A stretch of 64,000 bases of DNA from Methylophilus sp. Lineage in GTDB: Bacteria > Pseudomonadota > Gammaproteobacteria > Burkholderiales > Methylophilaceae. A program made the translations under genes and the position numbers. Shown one piece after another: positions 26,448 to 34,940 of this stretch. Position 1 is the first letter of the stretch; every line of letters starts with the position of its first letter. A model generated the notes under the pieces. It was not told where the DNA came from, did not search any database, and saw only the letters and a list, made by a program, of their open reading frames with translations. The stretch is from positions 62,001 through 126,000 of the forward strand of contig JAUYRP010000011.1 of assembly GCA_030696695.1 (NCBI GenBank). Direction: 5' to 3'.

Positions 26448-27662
26448 TTACCCCCCTTTTCCAGTTAGCGCAAACAGCGCTTGGAAAAATGCATAATAAA
26501 CAAAGCCAACTAAGCCACCCATAATCAAAATCATCATCGGTTCTATCAGGGCGGTCAGGCGCTTTACACTCTCTTCTAGTCTTTCTTCGTAAAAAATACC
26601 GAGCTCTTGTAAGGTTTGATCCAAGGTACCGGTCTTTTCCCCCACCGTCGTCATTTGCACTACTAAGTCGGGAATTTCTTTGCCTTTGAGGCTTTGCGAG
26701 AGTTCGCGACCACCTAAGATTTGCTCTGAGGCATAGCTGATTTTGTTAGAAATAAAGCGGTTAGCAATTACATTCACGCATGTTTTTAAAGAGTCATACA
26801 CGGTGACTCCGCTACGCAACATCATTGCTAAAGACCAAGTAAACTCAGCCATAGCAGCATTCATCAGCAACTTACCTATCACAGGTATTTTGAGTGCTAA
26901 ACGGTCTAAATTCAGACGGCCAGCCTGTGTCATGTAATAACTAACCAAGGCGACGATGATTAGCACCAGCCCTCCAAAGATGTACAAACCGTTTTTTACT
27001 GCAAAATCTGAAGCATCAAGTAAAAATTGTGTCGAAGCTGGCAAAGCTTTGCCTTTTGCAGCCAGAAACTTGCCAAACTGTGGAATGATTTTCCAAACTA
27101 GAAAGGTCACCACAGCAATCGACACCAAGAGCAGAATTGTTGGGTAAATCATGGCAGTAATGGTTTGCGACTTGAGCGCGGCTTTCTTTTCTAAATACGT
27201 GGCAATGCGCTGCGATACCGCCTCTAAGCCACCTGTGCTCTCAGCGGCTAGCATGAGGTTTACGGCAATAGAGGGAAACACCAATTTTTGGTTGCGCATG
27301 GAGCGTGACAACGGGGTACCGTTTTGAATCTCCACTATCATGTCTTTAATGGCGTAATGTAAACGGCCAGTAAATTGATTTACAGCAATTTCTAACGCCT
27401 GCACTACAGGCAAGCCGGCGCGCAACATAAAAGACAATTGCTTAAAGAAAAACACTAAATCTCTGTTTTTTGGCGAGGTGTTTCTACCAATAAACTCCTT
27501 GAATCCACCGCTACCACTGAGCCCGCCAGCCTCGCTTATAGTTGCTACAAACAAGCCTTGTTGTCGCAGTGCAGTTGTCGCCATTTCTTTATCCATGGCT
27601 TCAATACTGCCCTTGCGTTGCTTGCCATCAGGGAAGATGGCGCTGTACTTAAACTTTGCCAT
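26448..27662 (-). CDS. GspF/PilC-family inner-membrane platform protein
   Basis: Polytopic protein of 404 residues, the usual length of GspF/PilC. It shows two repeats of the T2SSF domain (about 68-190 and 270-392), each ending in a hydrophobic hairpin, with the conserved GxPxxxALE (residues 78-86) and GE-GxL(D/E) (around 335) patterns. It forms the inner-membrane base on which pilin subunits are assembled by the ATPase. It follows the GspE-like gene with a 43-base gap. Confidence 0.93.
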   Translation of the reverse strand: MAKFKYSAIFPDGKQRKGSIEAMDKEMATTALRQQGLFVATISEAGGLSGSGGFKEFIGRNTSPKNRDLVFFFKQLSFMLRAGLPVVQALEIAVNQFTGRLHYAIKDMIVEIQNGTPLSRSMRNQKLVFPSIAVNLMLAAESTGGLEAVSQRIATYLEKKAALKSQTITAMIYPTILLLVSIAVVTFLVWKIIPQFGKFLAAKGKALPASTQFLLDASDFAVKNGLYIFGGLVLIIVALVSYYMTQAGRLNLDRLALKIPVIGKLLMNAAMAEFTWSLAMMLRSGVTVYDSLKTCVNVIANRFISNKISYASEQILGGRELSQSLKGKEIPDLVVQMTTVGEKTGTLDQTLQELGIFYEERLEESVKRLTALIEPMMILIMGGLVGFVYYAFFQALFALTGKGG

Positions 27663-27705
27663 GCTCTAACCTAGTTTCCCAAGCATTAAGAACTTGATGA
27701 TTAGG

Positions 27706-29370
27706 CTATGCATTGATAACCCTTTTTACGGTCACTTTTTGAATCTCAGATAATGTGGTGTGCCCTTCCAAAACTTTTGTAACACCATCCTGCCACATTA
27801 AACGTAATCTAGATTTACTCAGCGCTACGGCCTCTAATTCTTCTTCAGAGCAACCCTTGGACACTAACTTGCTTAAGCTTTCATCAAACCAGAGTGTTTC
27901 AAATAAGCCCATACGTCCACGGTAGCCACTACCCTCGCACAGAGCACAACCATGCGGTTGGTATAAGGTTAAGGATTGATCTAGCGGCTGTTCTAGCAAG
28001 CCTTTCTCTTCATCGCTAGCTTCATATGGGGTACGGCAATGCACACACAGCTTACGTACTAAGCGCTGCGCAATCACCGCATTCATGGTGGCGCCAATCA
28101 AAAATGCCTCACAACCAATATCTGCCAACCGTGTAATAGAGCCAGCCGCAGTGTTGGTATGCAGAGTAGAAAACACCAAATGACCTGTCATAGAGGCTTT
28201 AAGCGCTGTATCAGCGGTTTCTTCATCGCGAATTTCGCCCACCATCAGCACATCGGGGTCGTGTCGCAAAAACGATCTCAAAGCGCTGGCAAAGGTAATT
28301 TTTGCGCCAGTTTGCACTTGAGAAACACCTTCAATCACATATTCAATTGGGTTTTCAACGGTGAGGATATTGATGTCTGGCGCACTAATCTCGCGCAACG
28401 CCGCAAACAAGGTAGTCGATTTACCGCTACCAGTGGGGCCCGTGAGTAAAATCATGCCAAAGGGCTTGCGGATTGCTTCTTGAAAAAGGGTTAAATCACG
28501 TTCAGTCATGCCTATTTTGGCAAGTGATAAATCTTTTGCATCTTGACCCAATATCCGCATAGTCACGCGCTCACCAATCCGCGTAGGTGCAGTAGCTACA
28601 CGTACGTTAAACTCTGTATCAATTGGTGCATCCAATGTGTAACTCAACCCACCATCTTGCGGCTCGCGTTGTTCAGCAATATCTAAATCAGCCAATACCT
28701 TGATACGAGAAATCAACCCATTCGCTACCTCGTGGCTTGCAATCGTATCTGGGATGTATTCTTGCAACTTGCCATCCACGCGCAAGCGCACCCGCAAGCC
28801 TTGTTCATCTTGCATGATGTGAATATCAGAAGAACGACGCAAATAGGCCTCACGGAAAATAGCATCTAGCAACACGATTAAATCCACACTTTGCTGCGTG
28901 GCGCTCTCTACTTCTATAGAGGCCTGTTGCAATGCTTGATATGCCCGCTCAATCGCCTTGGAAATTAAGTGCGGCTCGCTTAATCCCAGTTCAACCGCTT
29001 GATTCAACAGACGCTTGCTAGTATCAAGGCCACTACGATCGTCTGGTTCAGACGTGACCAATGTTAAAGGTGCATCTTCGCTGGTTGCTAACACAGGTAA
29101 AAAGTTTTTTCGCCGCACCAATGCTTGCGGCAATTTCTTGAGTGCTTCTAGATCAGGTTTAAGCTCTTCCATCTCTAAAAAACGTATACCACGCACCTCG
29201 GCTGCAGCCCGGTAAAATGCATTTTTGGGTAAGCGGTAATGTGCTTGCACCAATGTAAGCACATCTAGATGGCGCCGTCGTGCTTCATTGCGGAGCTGAT
29301 TCAGCGTTTCGCGCTGTATCATGTCTACCTTAAGTGCGGCCTCTAGTAACTGTTCGGATGTTAATGCCAT
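27706..29370 (-). CDS. GspE/PilB-type assembly ATPase
   Basis: Cytoplasmic hexameric ATPase of 554 residues that powers pseudopilus or pilus extension. Walker A (GPTGSGKST) is at 311-319, Walker B (VLMVGEIRDEET) at about 374-385, and the His box contains STLHTN near 401-406. Two CxxC pairs (CVHC near 442 and CALC near 477) form the zinc site typical of assembly rather than retraction ATPases. The N-terminal N1 domain (1-110) is divergent and shows no clear c-di-GMP-binding MshEN repeat; such repeats appear instead in the PilM-like protein encoded two genes earlier. The start is 2 bases after the preceding stop. Confidence 0.93.
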   Translation of the reverse strand: MALTSEQLLEAALKVDMIQRETLNQLRNEARRRHLDVLTLVQAHYRLPKNAFYRAAAEVRGIRFLEMEELKPDLEALKKLPQALVRRKNFLPVLATSEDAPLTLVTSEPDDRSGLDTSKRLLNQAVELGLSEPHLISKAIERAYQALQQASIEVESATQQSVDLIVLLDAIFREAYLRRSSDIHIMQDEQGLRVRLRVDGKLQEYIPDTIASHEVANGLISRIKVLADLDIAEQREPQDGGLSYTLDAPIDTEFNVRVATAPTRIGERVTMRILGQDAKDLSLAKIGMTERDLTLFQEAIRKPFGMILLTGPTGSGKSTTLFAALREISAPDINILTVENPIEYVIEGVSQVQTGAKITFASALRSFLRHDPDVLMVGEIRDEETADTALKASMTGHLVFSTLHTNTAAGSITRLADIGCEAFLIGATMNAVIAQRLVRKLCVHCRTPYEASDEEKGLLEQPLDQSLTLYQPHGCALCEGSGYRGRMGLFETLWFDESLSKLVSKGCSEEELEAVALSKSRLRLMWQDGVTKVLEGHTTLSEIQKVTVKRVINA

Positions 29371-29372
29371 GG

Positions 29373-30146
29373 TTATAAAGCTAGAATTAAGCTCACGCGT
29401 ATCAATTGAGGTAAGCCCTGCATGTTTTGCTGGTTTTGCGAGGGGATTTGTACTTGGGTATCAATGCTCAGATTCACCAAAGTCACTTGCACAGGTAAGT
29501 TTCTAATCGACTCAATAAAACCCATCAAGCCAAAATAAGTGCCTTGCAGCGACATTAACTGTAATGGCCTAGCCTCATCTAGCTTATTCACAACATCGTA
29601 AATCAACTCACCTTCTCTAGGTGGTGTGCCCATCATTGCTGTGGCGTTAATTGTTTGCCCAGCACCCTTATTAGCAGTGCGTCGGGCACGGCGGTCATCA
29701 CGATCTGTCCTAGTTCTTCTTACTGGTGCTGCAGCTTTAATTTTTGTGTCTGTGCCAGCAGTAGCAACACGTTGTACAACATAGGGCACGTTATCGATGA
29801 TATTGATATTATTCACCCTTGCGGCAGCTGAAAGCTCAAGCAAGATATCTTGTGTCTCAGCAGGTCCAATGCGGTTCTGAATGCTATCGGTTCGACTGCT
29901 TAAATCGTTGACTACCGCTTGTGCATCCTCAATATCTGCACGCACATCTTCCTCATCCTCGACTGGGCTTTCGGGGTAATTCGGAGTTTTAATGGTGTCT
30001 TGGTTTTTAGTTAAATGCTTCTGATTTTTTTGTAGTGTTTGATACGCTGGCCAAAAGCGCTTAATAGCATAAGGCGACACCAGCAAGGCTGCCAATATGA
30101 TTAAAATCATCCATTGTTGTTGGGCGGATAAACGGTTTAAATCCAT
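29373..30146 (-). CDS. PilO/GspM-like inner-membrane alignment protein
   Basis: Bitopic protein of 257 residues: a short cytoplasmic tail, one membrane helix (about 12-28), a periplasmic coiled coil (30-110) and a C-terminal ferredoxin-like domain (about 165-257). This is the standard PilO/GspM layout. A basic, low-complexity insert with several RxxR pairs (about 143-165) is unusual. It lies between the PilM-N fusion and the ATPase genes, as PilO follows PilN in type IV pilus operons. Assignment rests on architecture and order more than on sequence motifs. Confidence 0.75.
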   Translation of the reverse strand: MDLNRLSAQQQWMILIILAALLVSPYAIKRFWPAYQTLQKNQKHLTKNQDTIKTPNYPESPVEDEEDVRADIEDAQAVVNDLSSRTDSIQNRIGPAETQDILLELSAAARVNNINIIDNVPYVVQRVATAGTDTKIKAAAPVRRTRTDRDDRRARRTANKGAGQTINATAMMGTPPREGELIYDVVNKLDEARPLQLMSLQGTYFGLMGFIESIRNLPVQVTLVNLSIDTQVQIPSQNQQNMQGLPQLIRVSLILAL

Positions 30147-30157
30147 GAAAACTCCAA

Positions 30158-31930
30158 TTATCTTCTTCTAATGGGTGCGGCGAGGGGCAGTAATTTTGAA
30201 GCCTCCCACTTTTCGTCGTCCAGTTGGGTAGCGTTAAACACAATGCCATTCCCCACCATGCCAAGGCGACCAGTTTGCTGGCTGACGACAATGTCTTTCA
30301 GGCGGTAGCCAAGCGGGTTAATGTTTAATTGAAAGCGCTTAATGAAATTTTGGGCAGAAGTTTCGTCAAGCGCCCAAGCGTTAATCGTAAAGCCACGGAT
30401 GCCATCCTCAGATACTCTGTCAAACACCACGCCATCATCCGCTGAGGCCTCAAACGCTTTTAAAAAAAGCTGCAGGTTTTCATTACGTTCCGGGAGTTTT
30501 TCACCATAAATTTCTTGGATTTTGGTCAGAGAATTTTTCTTGTCCTCTAATGCTTTAAGCTCCGCCTCAAGTGCCTTCACACGGTTAATATTGTCTTGGA
30601 TTTCTTTACGTGTTTTTTCGACTAAGGCTAAATCGTCTTTGATTAAATGCTGTTGATAGTCTATCCAAAGTTGTTTACCTAGCATGCCTAACTCGGTGAG
30701 GATCAGCAGCAAAATAATGGCCGCCACTGTGAGAATTGCCCGCACCTCAAAACGCTGCATAAGCGGTGGTAAAGGCTCATGCACTGAAACACCCTGCACA
30801 TTGCGTGCGCGTGGCAAGCCCAAAATATGCGATGTCGCCCCTATCATTGATAAGCCACAACTACGGTTAGGCTGTTTAATGGGCTCCACCGTTAGGTTAA
30901 TGAGTTGGGCAATATCTTCCAGCAGCAAAGCGCCCTCCTGCTCGCTTTTGCTTACGGTATCTAACAATCGCACACGTTGCCAAGTGGGCTCGCCTAAACG
31001 GTGATATAAATCGGTAACTTGCATGAGGCGATTCGCATTGTGACAACCTGTGGACACGAACTGTGACAGCACTCCATTGACCAGTAAGGCTGCACTGACT
31101 TGATTGTTATGCATCTCTAAGATGAGATCATGATTAGGTTTGCTTTTCTCATTGCTTGCAGTAGATGTAAGCTCACCAGCCCCTAATGCCGCGCCAACCA
31201 ATGGATAACAAGCCTCTAACTTAAGCCCAAGTTGCGCAAAAGCAGCTTGCCATTTGCGCAATACCGCTCTATTGATACCTGCACCCAACCAAGGAAAGCT
31301 ACCAGGCTCTAGCTCCGTGGTGGTTTTAATGGCACTCCAATCGCATTTAAGCTCATCTTGGTCATCGGTAAACCAATGTTGACGCGCAATGGCTTGCTCT
31401 AATCGGTTAGGGGTGAGATGCCCCCGTTCAATAGCAAGCTCGCCTATGCGCTTGTACACCACTTCACGGTTTTTACTGCGGTCCATACCTGCTTGTTCGT
31501 CTAGCAGCTTGTTTAATTGGTCTGCGGTAATCGAACGGTTGGCGACTAAAATCTGCCCTAACTGCAGGGTTTGACGTTGTTGTTGCAAAATGGGGTCAAG
31601 CTCCCAGCGCACCGCCTCTTCAAATTGCGCTACCGGTACTTTGTGCTTATGCGGAATAGGCAGAAAAATAGGACTAGCCACTGCTGCTGGCGTGAGTAAG
31701 ATGGCATGCTTGCCTTTCCAACCCTTGAGTTTAGCTTTGCGCACAATATCAGCTAAGGCACTGGGATAATCCGCTACATCGCTGTGCATAATCTCAGGCG
31801 AGACAATCAACTTATCCTTCTTTTTTTCAAAAACGGCTGCACGCAGTTCGGTAAAGCTAGCCTCACACACCAATACGCTATTGATGCGATTAAAGTTTAG
31901 TATCTTGGTTAATGTTTTTTCTAAGGCCAT
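30158..31930 (-). CDS. PilM-PilN-like fusion with two MshEN-like repeats
   Basis: Protein of 590 residues combining functions usually split. Residues 15-115 and 190-390 resemble the actin-like cytoplasmic PilM/GspL fold. Inserted at 123-184 are two 24-residue helical repeats of the LG..L......T...L...L..Q type; the second (161-184) starts RIGEL and keeps Gly170, the first (123-146) is more divergent. Such pairs form the c-di-GMP-binding MshEN domain in MshE-type ATPases. One membrane helix (about 406-424) leads to a periplasmic coiled coil (435-490) and a PilN-like C-terminal domain. It would form the inner-membrane ring with the PilO-like protein. Confidence 0.78.
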   Translation of the reverse strand: MALEKTLTKILNFNRINSVLVCEASFTELRAAVFEKKKDKLIVSPEIMHSDVADYPSALADIVRKAKLKGWKGKHAILLTPAAVASPIFLPIPHKHKVPVAQFEEAVRWELDPILQQQRQTLQLGQILVANRSITADQLNKLLDEQAGMDRSKNREVVYKRIGELAIERGHLTPNRLEQAIARQHWFTDDQDELKCDWSAIKTTTELEPGSFPWLGAGINRAVLRKWQAAFAQLGLKLEACYPLVGAALGAGELTSTASNEKSKPNHDLILEMHNNQVSAALLVNGVLSQFVSTGCHNANRLMQVTDLYHRLGEPTWQRVRLLDTVSKSEQEGALLLEDIAQLINLTVEPIKQPNRSCGLSMIGATSHILGLPRARNVQGVSVHEPLPPLMQRFEVRAILTVAAIILLLILTELGMLGKQLWIDYQQHLIKDDLALVEKTRKEIQDNINRVKALEAELKALEDKKNSLTKIQEIYGEKLPERNENLQLFLKAFEASADDGVVFDRVSEDGIRGFTINAWALDETSAQNFIKRFQLNINPLGYRLKDIVVSQQTGRLGMVGNGIVFNATQLDDEKWEASKLLPLAAPIRRR

Positions 31931-31943
31931 TACACATTACTTT

Positions 31944-33017
31944 CTAGGAGAGGTTCCACATCATATTAATGATGGCGCTACTGGGTAATAATTGAAAATA
32001 GAATGGTGTAGTGTCATTTGTTGTGTCACAGGTACCTGTAGCAGTATCAAACACCTCTAGGCTCGCAATATTAGTTGCGGTAGATGGGTCGCTACAAAAG
32101 ATGACGGCAGCATAACGACCCATAGGCAAACCAATATCAGAAGGAATGGTGATGCTCACACTCGCCGTTCTCTCAGTGCTGAGAATGCTAAATGCCTCTG
32201 AAGTTAAATCGCTGAGGTCTGGAATATTAGTAGAGTTTGCATCATCTTGAAAATAATAGATGCGTAAATATAAGTTGATAATGTCCGCGGTGACGGGCTT
32301 GTTTAGGCGAATGTTAAACTGTAGACTCGGTTCGGTATTGAGCCATTCATTTTCGCTGACCATCGCAAAATCCACATCCACTGGAAAATCTGCACGGTTT
32401 GTATCATTAGCGTTTGCACCTAACCCCGCCTCATTGCCCAAGCCTAGGCTTTGTACAAAAAAATCTGTGATGCTCGGTGTGAACCCAGATGCTGTGCTTT
32501 GAGTCACTTGCCAACCAAAATTGACAGCATCATCATCAGTGTCCGTGTTTTCATTGCCCCAACCATCTCGATATTTTTTGCTGCCAGCCGTGTATAAATA
32601 TGGGCCACGCCAACCACCACCAAGCCAATAACAATCCTCTGGCGCGCTAGTGCAATTGGTGGCGGATGTTTTTTGATATAAGGCAAAGTTTCCCCAAGAA
32701 GGTTGAGGCGCTGGATTTGGTGTTGGATTTGGAATGAGACTATCGGGGTCAATATCTTCAACCATTAACTCTTTAATATTGATTGGCAAACGCCCCATGT
32801 CCACCACATAACCACTTAAATTAAAGTTTCCAGTCGCGTCTACACTGCCATCACCTAAAATAGCTTTGCGGATTGCATCCCAACGTTGTGGGGTTTCTTG
32901 CGCGCGGCGCCAGTCACCATCGTCTTCTAACATGGCAGTAGCACCGATAGCCAAAATACTCAGCAAACCGATAACAATGACCAACTCAAGCAAGGTAAAA
33001 CCAGCTTGACCTTGCAT
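31944..33017 (-). CDS. Large GspG-like prepilin 2
   Basis: Prepilin of about 357 residues. The prepilin-peptidase motif is clear: AG before FTLLE, with Glu at +5 and a hydrophobic helix. A later segment with WRGPYL and DGWGN matches the major-pseudopilin (GspG) type. A long C-terminal beta-rich extension follows. The start is uncertain: ATG at 33017 gives a 5-residue leader, while TTG at 33056, right after a GAGGGGG site, gives an 18-residue leader. It has its own likely promoter. It is about twice the size of usual pseudopilins, so the C-terminal region may be a tip or adhesin-like domain. Confidence 0.8.
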   Translation of the reverse strand: MQGQAGFTLLELVIVIGLLSILAIGATAMLEDDGDWRRAQETPQRWDAIRKAILGDGSVDATGNFNLSGYVVDMGRLPINIKELMVEDIDPDSLIPNPTPNPAPQPSWGNFALYQKTSATNCTSAPEDCYWLGGGWRGPYLYTAGSKKYRDGWGNENTDTDDDAVNFGWQVTQSTASGFTPSITDFFVQSLGLGNEAGLGANANDTNRADFPVDVDFAMVSENEWLNTEPSLQFNIRLNKPVTADIINLYLRIYYFQDDANSTNIPDLSDLTSEAFSILSTERTASVSITIPSDIGLPMGRYAAVIFCSDPSTATNIASLEVFDTATGTCDTTNDTTPFYFQLLPSSAIINMMWNLS

Positions 33018-33115
33018 TGATCTGCAATCGGTATTTTGATACTCCAAATAAATCAATCCGCCCCCTCGAATAATTGGTGAAAAACAACACACCATATGCC
33101 TTTTTTTGTGCGTAA

Positions 33116-33121
33116 ATTATA
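33116..33121 (-). promoter_or_regulatory. Likely -10 element for prepilin 2
   Basis: On the minus strand a perfect TATAAT lies about 60 bases ahead of the TTG start and 100 ahead of the ATG. A -35-like TTGGAT lies upstream with a rather short 15-base spacer. Together with the hairpins after prepilin 1, this suggests separate transcription of prepilin 2 and the downstream genes. Confidence 0.45.
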
Positions 33122-33219
33122 CTATGTTTGCAGGATATCCAATGCGCTTGAAAGCCTTTATCTAAGCCATTTAACACATATTTTTACGTCACTTTTTAAC
33201 TGTAATAGAAGCGCTAAAA

Positions 33220-33282
33220 CCGTTAAGTAAAACCACCCTTTTTTTACTGATAAATAATCAGTTAGATAGATTTACTTAACGG
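33220..33282. repeat. 12-base inverted repeat enclosing a smaller hairpin
   Basis: CCGTTAAGTAAA (33220-33231) and TTTACTTAACGG (33271-33282) are perfect inverted copies 39 bases apart, with a 5-base-pair hairpin (CTGAT/ATCAG, 33247-33261) between them. It lies between the two prepilin genes. It could be an operator or cruciform, or a small mobile palindrome. Confidence 0.5.
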
Positions 33283-33370
33283 GATTTTTACCCTGCTTTT
33301 TTTATTTATTTACCGTGAGTACGCTATTTAGATTTCACCATTGTTTAACTACAAATTGAGCAAGTTACAA

Positions 33371-33434
33371 TGGGGCAATGCCTAATGGCACTGCCCCACC
33401 TAATTTCACGCAAACTTAGCTATTAGCTAAGTTT
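33371..33434 (-). terminator. Tandem hairpins after prepilin 1
   Basis: Right after the prepilin 1 stop come a 9-base perfect stem (AAACTTAGC/GCTAAGTTT, 33412-33434) and then a 12-base stem (33371-33398). The latter is complete only in the minus-strand RNA, where its one irregular position becomes a G-U pair. They may end most transcripts or protect the 3' end of an abundant prepilin mRNA. Confidence 0.6.
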
Positions 33435-33445
33435 ATGTTCATTGA

Positions 33446-34414
33446 TTAACTAGCATCAGAACGTGAAGCAGCGATATTCACATCCACTGGTTTGCCTTCT
33501 GTATCCACAAAACCAATGAGTTTTGGACGTGGGAATAACTCAGTTACATTATCAACACCGCTGTCTGTACGACCCATATGGAACAAGCCAATGTAACGAC
33601 CATAGTTGTTAGCTACGTTCACATTTGGGCTGCTGTAGGTTGGTGCAGCTGGGATGCTCACTGATGAACGTGATGTGCTAGATGCTGCATCACCACCAAA
33701 ACCTAAGGCAATCACAAAGTGGCAACGTGAGATACCCATGGCATCGTTGATAGCATTTTGACGTAAAGCTCTATCTGCATTACTGATACCAGTTGGCTCC
33801 CAAGCCGCTAAAGTTTGACTACCGACTTGACAAATATTACCTGTATCGCCGTTAGCAGTTACCAACACAGAAATGAAGTTGTACAAAGTTCCTAGACCAT
33901 CAGGACCAGCTGCCCACTCAGATTCAAGAGAAAAACCTGAGCCTTCGTTGTGGAATTTGCCTGGTGCTACTGAACCATCAAAAGCGGATGTTACGTGTTG
34001 CACTTCTTCCATACGCCATTGATTTGTAATCACATTCAATACAGCTGCTGATAATGGTGAAGTATTTAAGTTGTATGAACCAAACAATTGACGAGTTGCT
34101 AATGGCAAGAATTGGTCGTTATCTGTTGAGTCAGAACCACCAGCACCAGCTGCAGAACCAACTGCTTCAGCCACAAGTGGTTTAGATAAGTTATCCCATT
34201 GGTCAGGATAAGCATTGGTCACAGCACGATATTGACGCACTGCACGGTCTAAGGTACCTGCATTGTATGCTGCCGCAGCAGTTTCTGCGTTGTCGGCTAC
34301 GCCGTCATACGCCACCAAGCCACCTACCGCTAAGATTGCTAACAGTGTGATCACCACTAGTAACTCGAGCAAGGTGAAACCTTTTTGTTTCATGATGCTT
34401 TTATGTTTAAACAT
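33446..34414 (-). CDS. Large prepilin 1 under sigma-54 control
   Basis: Prepilin of 322 residues. After a 13-residue basic leader comes KG with FTLLELLVV, the prepilin-peptidase site with Glu at +5, and a long hydrophobic helix. The rest is a pseudopilin-like helix (NAGTLDRAVRQYR) and a large C-terminal domain rich in Ser, Asn and Ala. The size is well above normal pilins (about 150). ATG at 34414 is chosen because GGAGAAG lies upstream. The gene stands behind a sigma-54 promoter and a long folded leader and ahead of tandem hairpins, all signs of a tightly controlled, abundant subunit. It could be the main subunit of this machine. Ser-rich sites might be glycosylated by the adjacent ligase. 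Confidence 0.82.
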   Translation of the reverse strand: MFKHKSIMKQKGFTLLELLVVITLLAILAVGGLVAYDGVADNAETAAAAYNAGTLDRAVRQYRAVTNAYPDQWDNLSKPLVAEAVGSAAGAGGSDSTDNDQFLPLATRQLFGSYNLNTSPLSAAVLNVITNQWRMEEVQHVTSAFDGSVAPGKFHNEGSGFSLESEWAAGPDGLGTLYNFISVLVTANGDTGNICQVGSQTLAAWEPTGISNADRALRQNAINDAMGISRCHFVIALGFGGDAASSTSRSSVSIPAAPTYSSPNVNVANNYGRYIGLFHMGRTDSGVDNVTELFPRPKLIGFVDTEGKPVDVNIAASRSDAS

Positions 34415-34518
34415 GATTAACTTCTCCAAAAATAATTTTTTTAAATTTGGTAAAGCATGGTCATCATGTTGCTAAGCGCCAATCAACCATACCCACCAAC
34501 CTTACACCTGTGATGAAG

Positions 34519-34635
34519 TGTGGGTGCGGTAGCGTTTAAAGTGTTTGGTTTTGCTATTACTTTATACGCACTTGGCAACCCTGACTTGACGCTTGGTTTT
34601 GCCAAGCTCAAGTCAACCTTGCCACCGCACTCACA
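34519..34635 (-). ncRNA. Candidate structured leader RNA of prepilin 1
   Basis: Within the 290-base leader, the minus-strand RNA can form a three-way junction: P1 of 7 pairs (34624-34630 with 34524-34530), extended by TGTG/CACA across one mismatch; P2 with GGCAA/TTGCC and a 13-pair hairpin with one bulge (34583-34614); and P3 of about 9 pairs (34560-34569 with 34532-34541). The loops of P2 and P3 carry the same ten bases (GCAAAACCAA in the RNA). It does not match the c-di-GMP-I riboswitch consensus as I recall it. No protein-like frame explains it. Confidence 0.6.
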
Positions 34636-34712
34636 TCCATGGTTGGGAGGGACAGATCCCCGGCATACGTGCCTTGTGTTAAGCACTCACCCTGCGCATG
34701 CAGAATGAGTAC

Positions 34713-34728
34713 TGCAATGACTGTGCCA
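34713..34728 (-). promoter_or_regulatory. Sigma-54 (RpoN) promoter of prepilin 1
   Basis: The minus strand reads TGGCACAGTCATTGCA, a perfect match to the -24/-12 consensus TGGCACRNNNNTTGCW. The transcript should begin near 34702, leaving a leader of almost 290 bases before the prepilin ATG. Sigma-54 promoters with PilR-like activators are classic for pilin genes. Confidence 0.85.
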
Positions 34729-34859
34729 AAATTGTTAAAAAAATGTAACAAAATATTAAAATAATGTAAGTAATTGATAAATTGATGCTTTTGTTTTCGG
34801 CTGGTTACCTTGAGTAAAATTTATGATTCTTTATCTTTCTTATCGCCGAATAATATGGT

Positions 34860-34896
34860 GGTTGTAGATAACCAGTTGGTTGTAAATGTACAACCA
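34860..34896. promoter_or_regulatory. Candidate activator-binding repeats for the sigma-54 promoter
   Basis: GGTTGTA occurs at 34860-34866 and again at 34878-34884, 18 bases apart, and the second copy forms a perfect 8-base inverted repeat TGGTTGTA/TACAACCA (34877-34896). They lie about 130-180 bases upstream of the sigma-54 promoter, the normal place for an enhancer-binding protein. Confidence 0.5.
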
Positions 34897-34940
34897 TTTT
34901 TTTGGAAAATTTTCACCACGTCCCATTAAGTCAGCCAAGC

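Noticed and set aside
34519-34635. c-di-GMP-I (GEMM) riboswitch
   Set aside because: GCAAAACC resembles part of the conserved core, but the CACGCACAG start, the ACGCAAAGCC segment and the tetraloop receptor arrangement are not found.
34483-34708. Short open frames on both strands over the prepilin leader
   Set aside because: They have no good ribosome-binding site or protein-like composition, and base pairing explains the sequence better.
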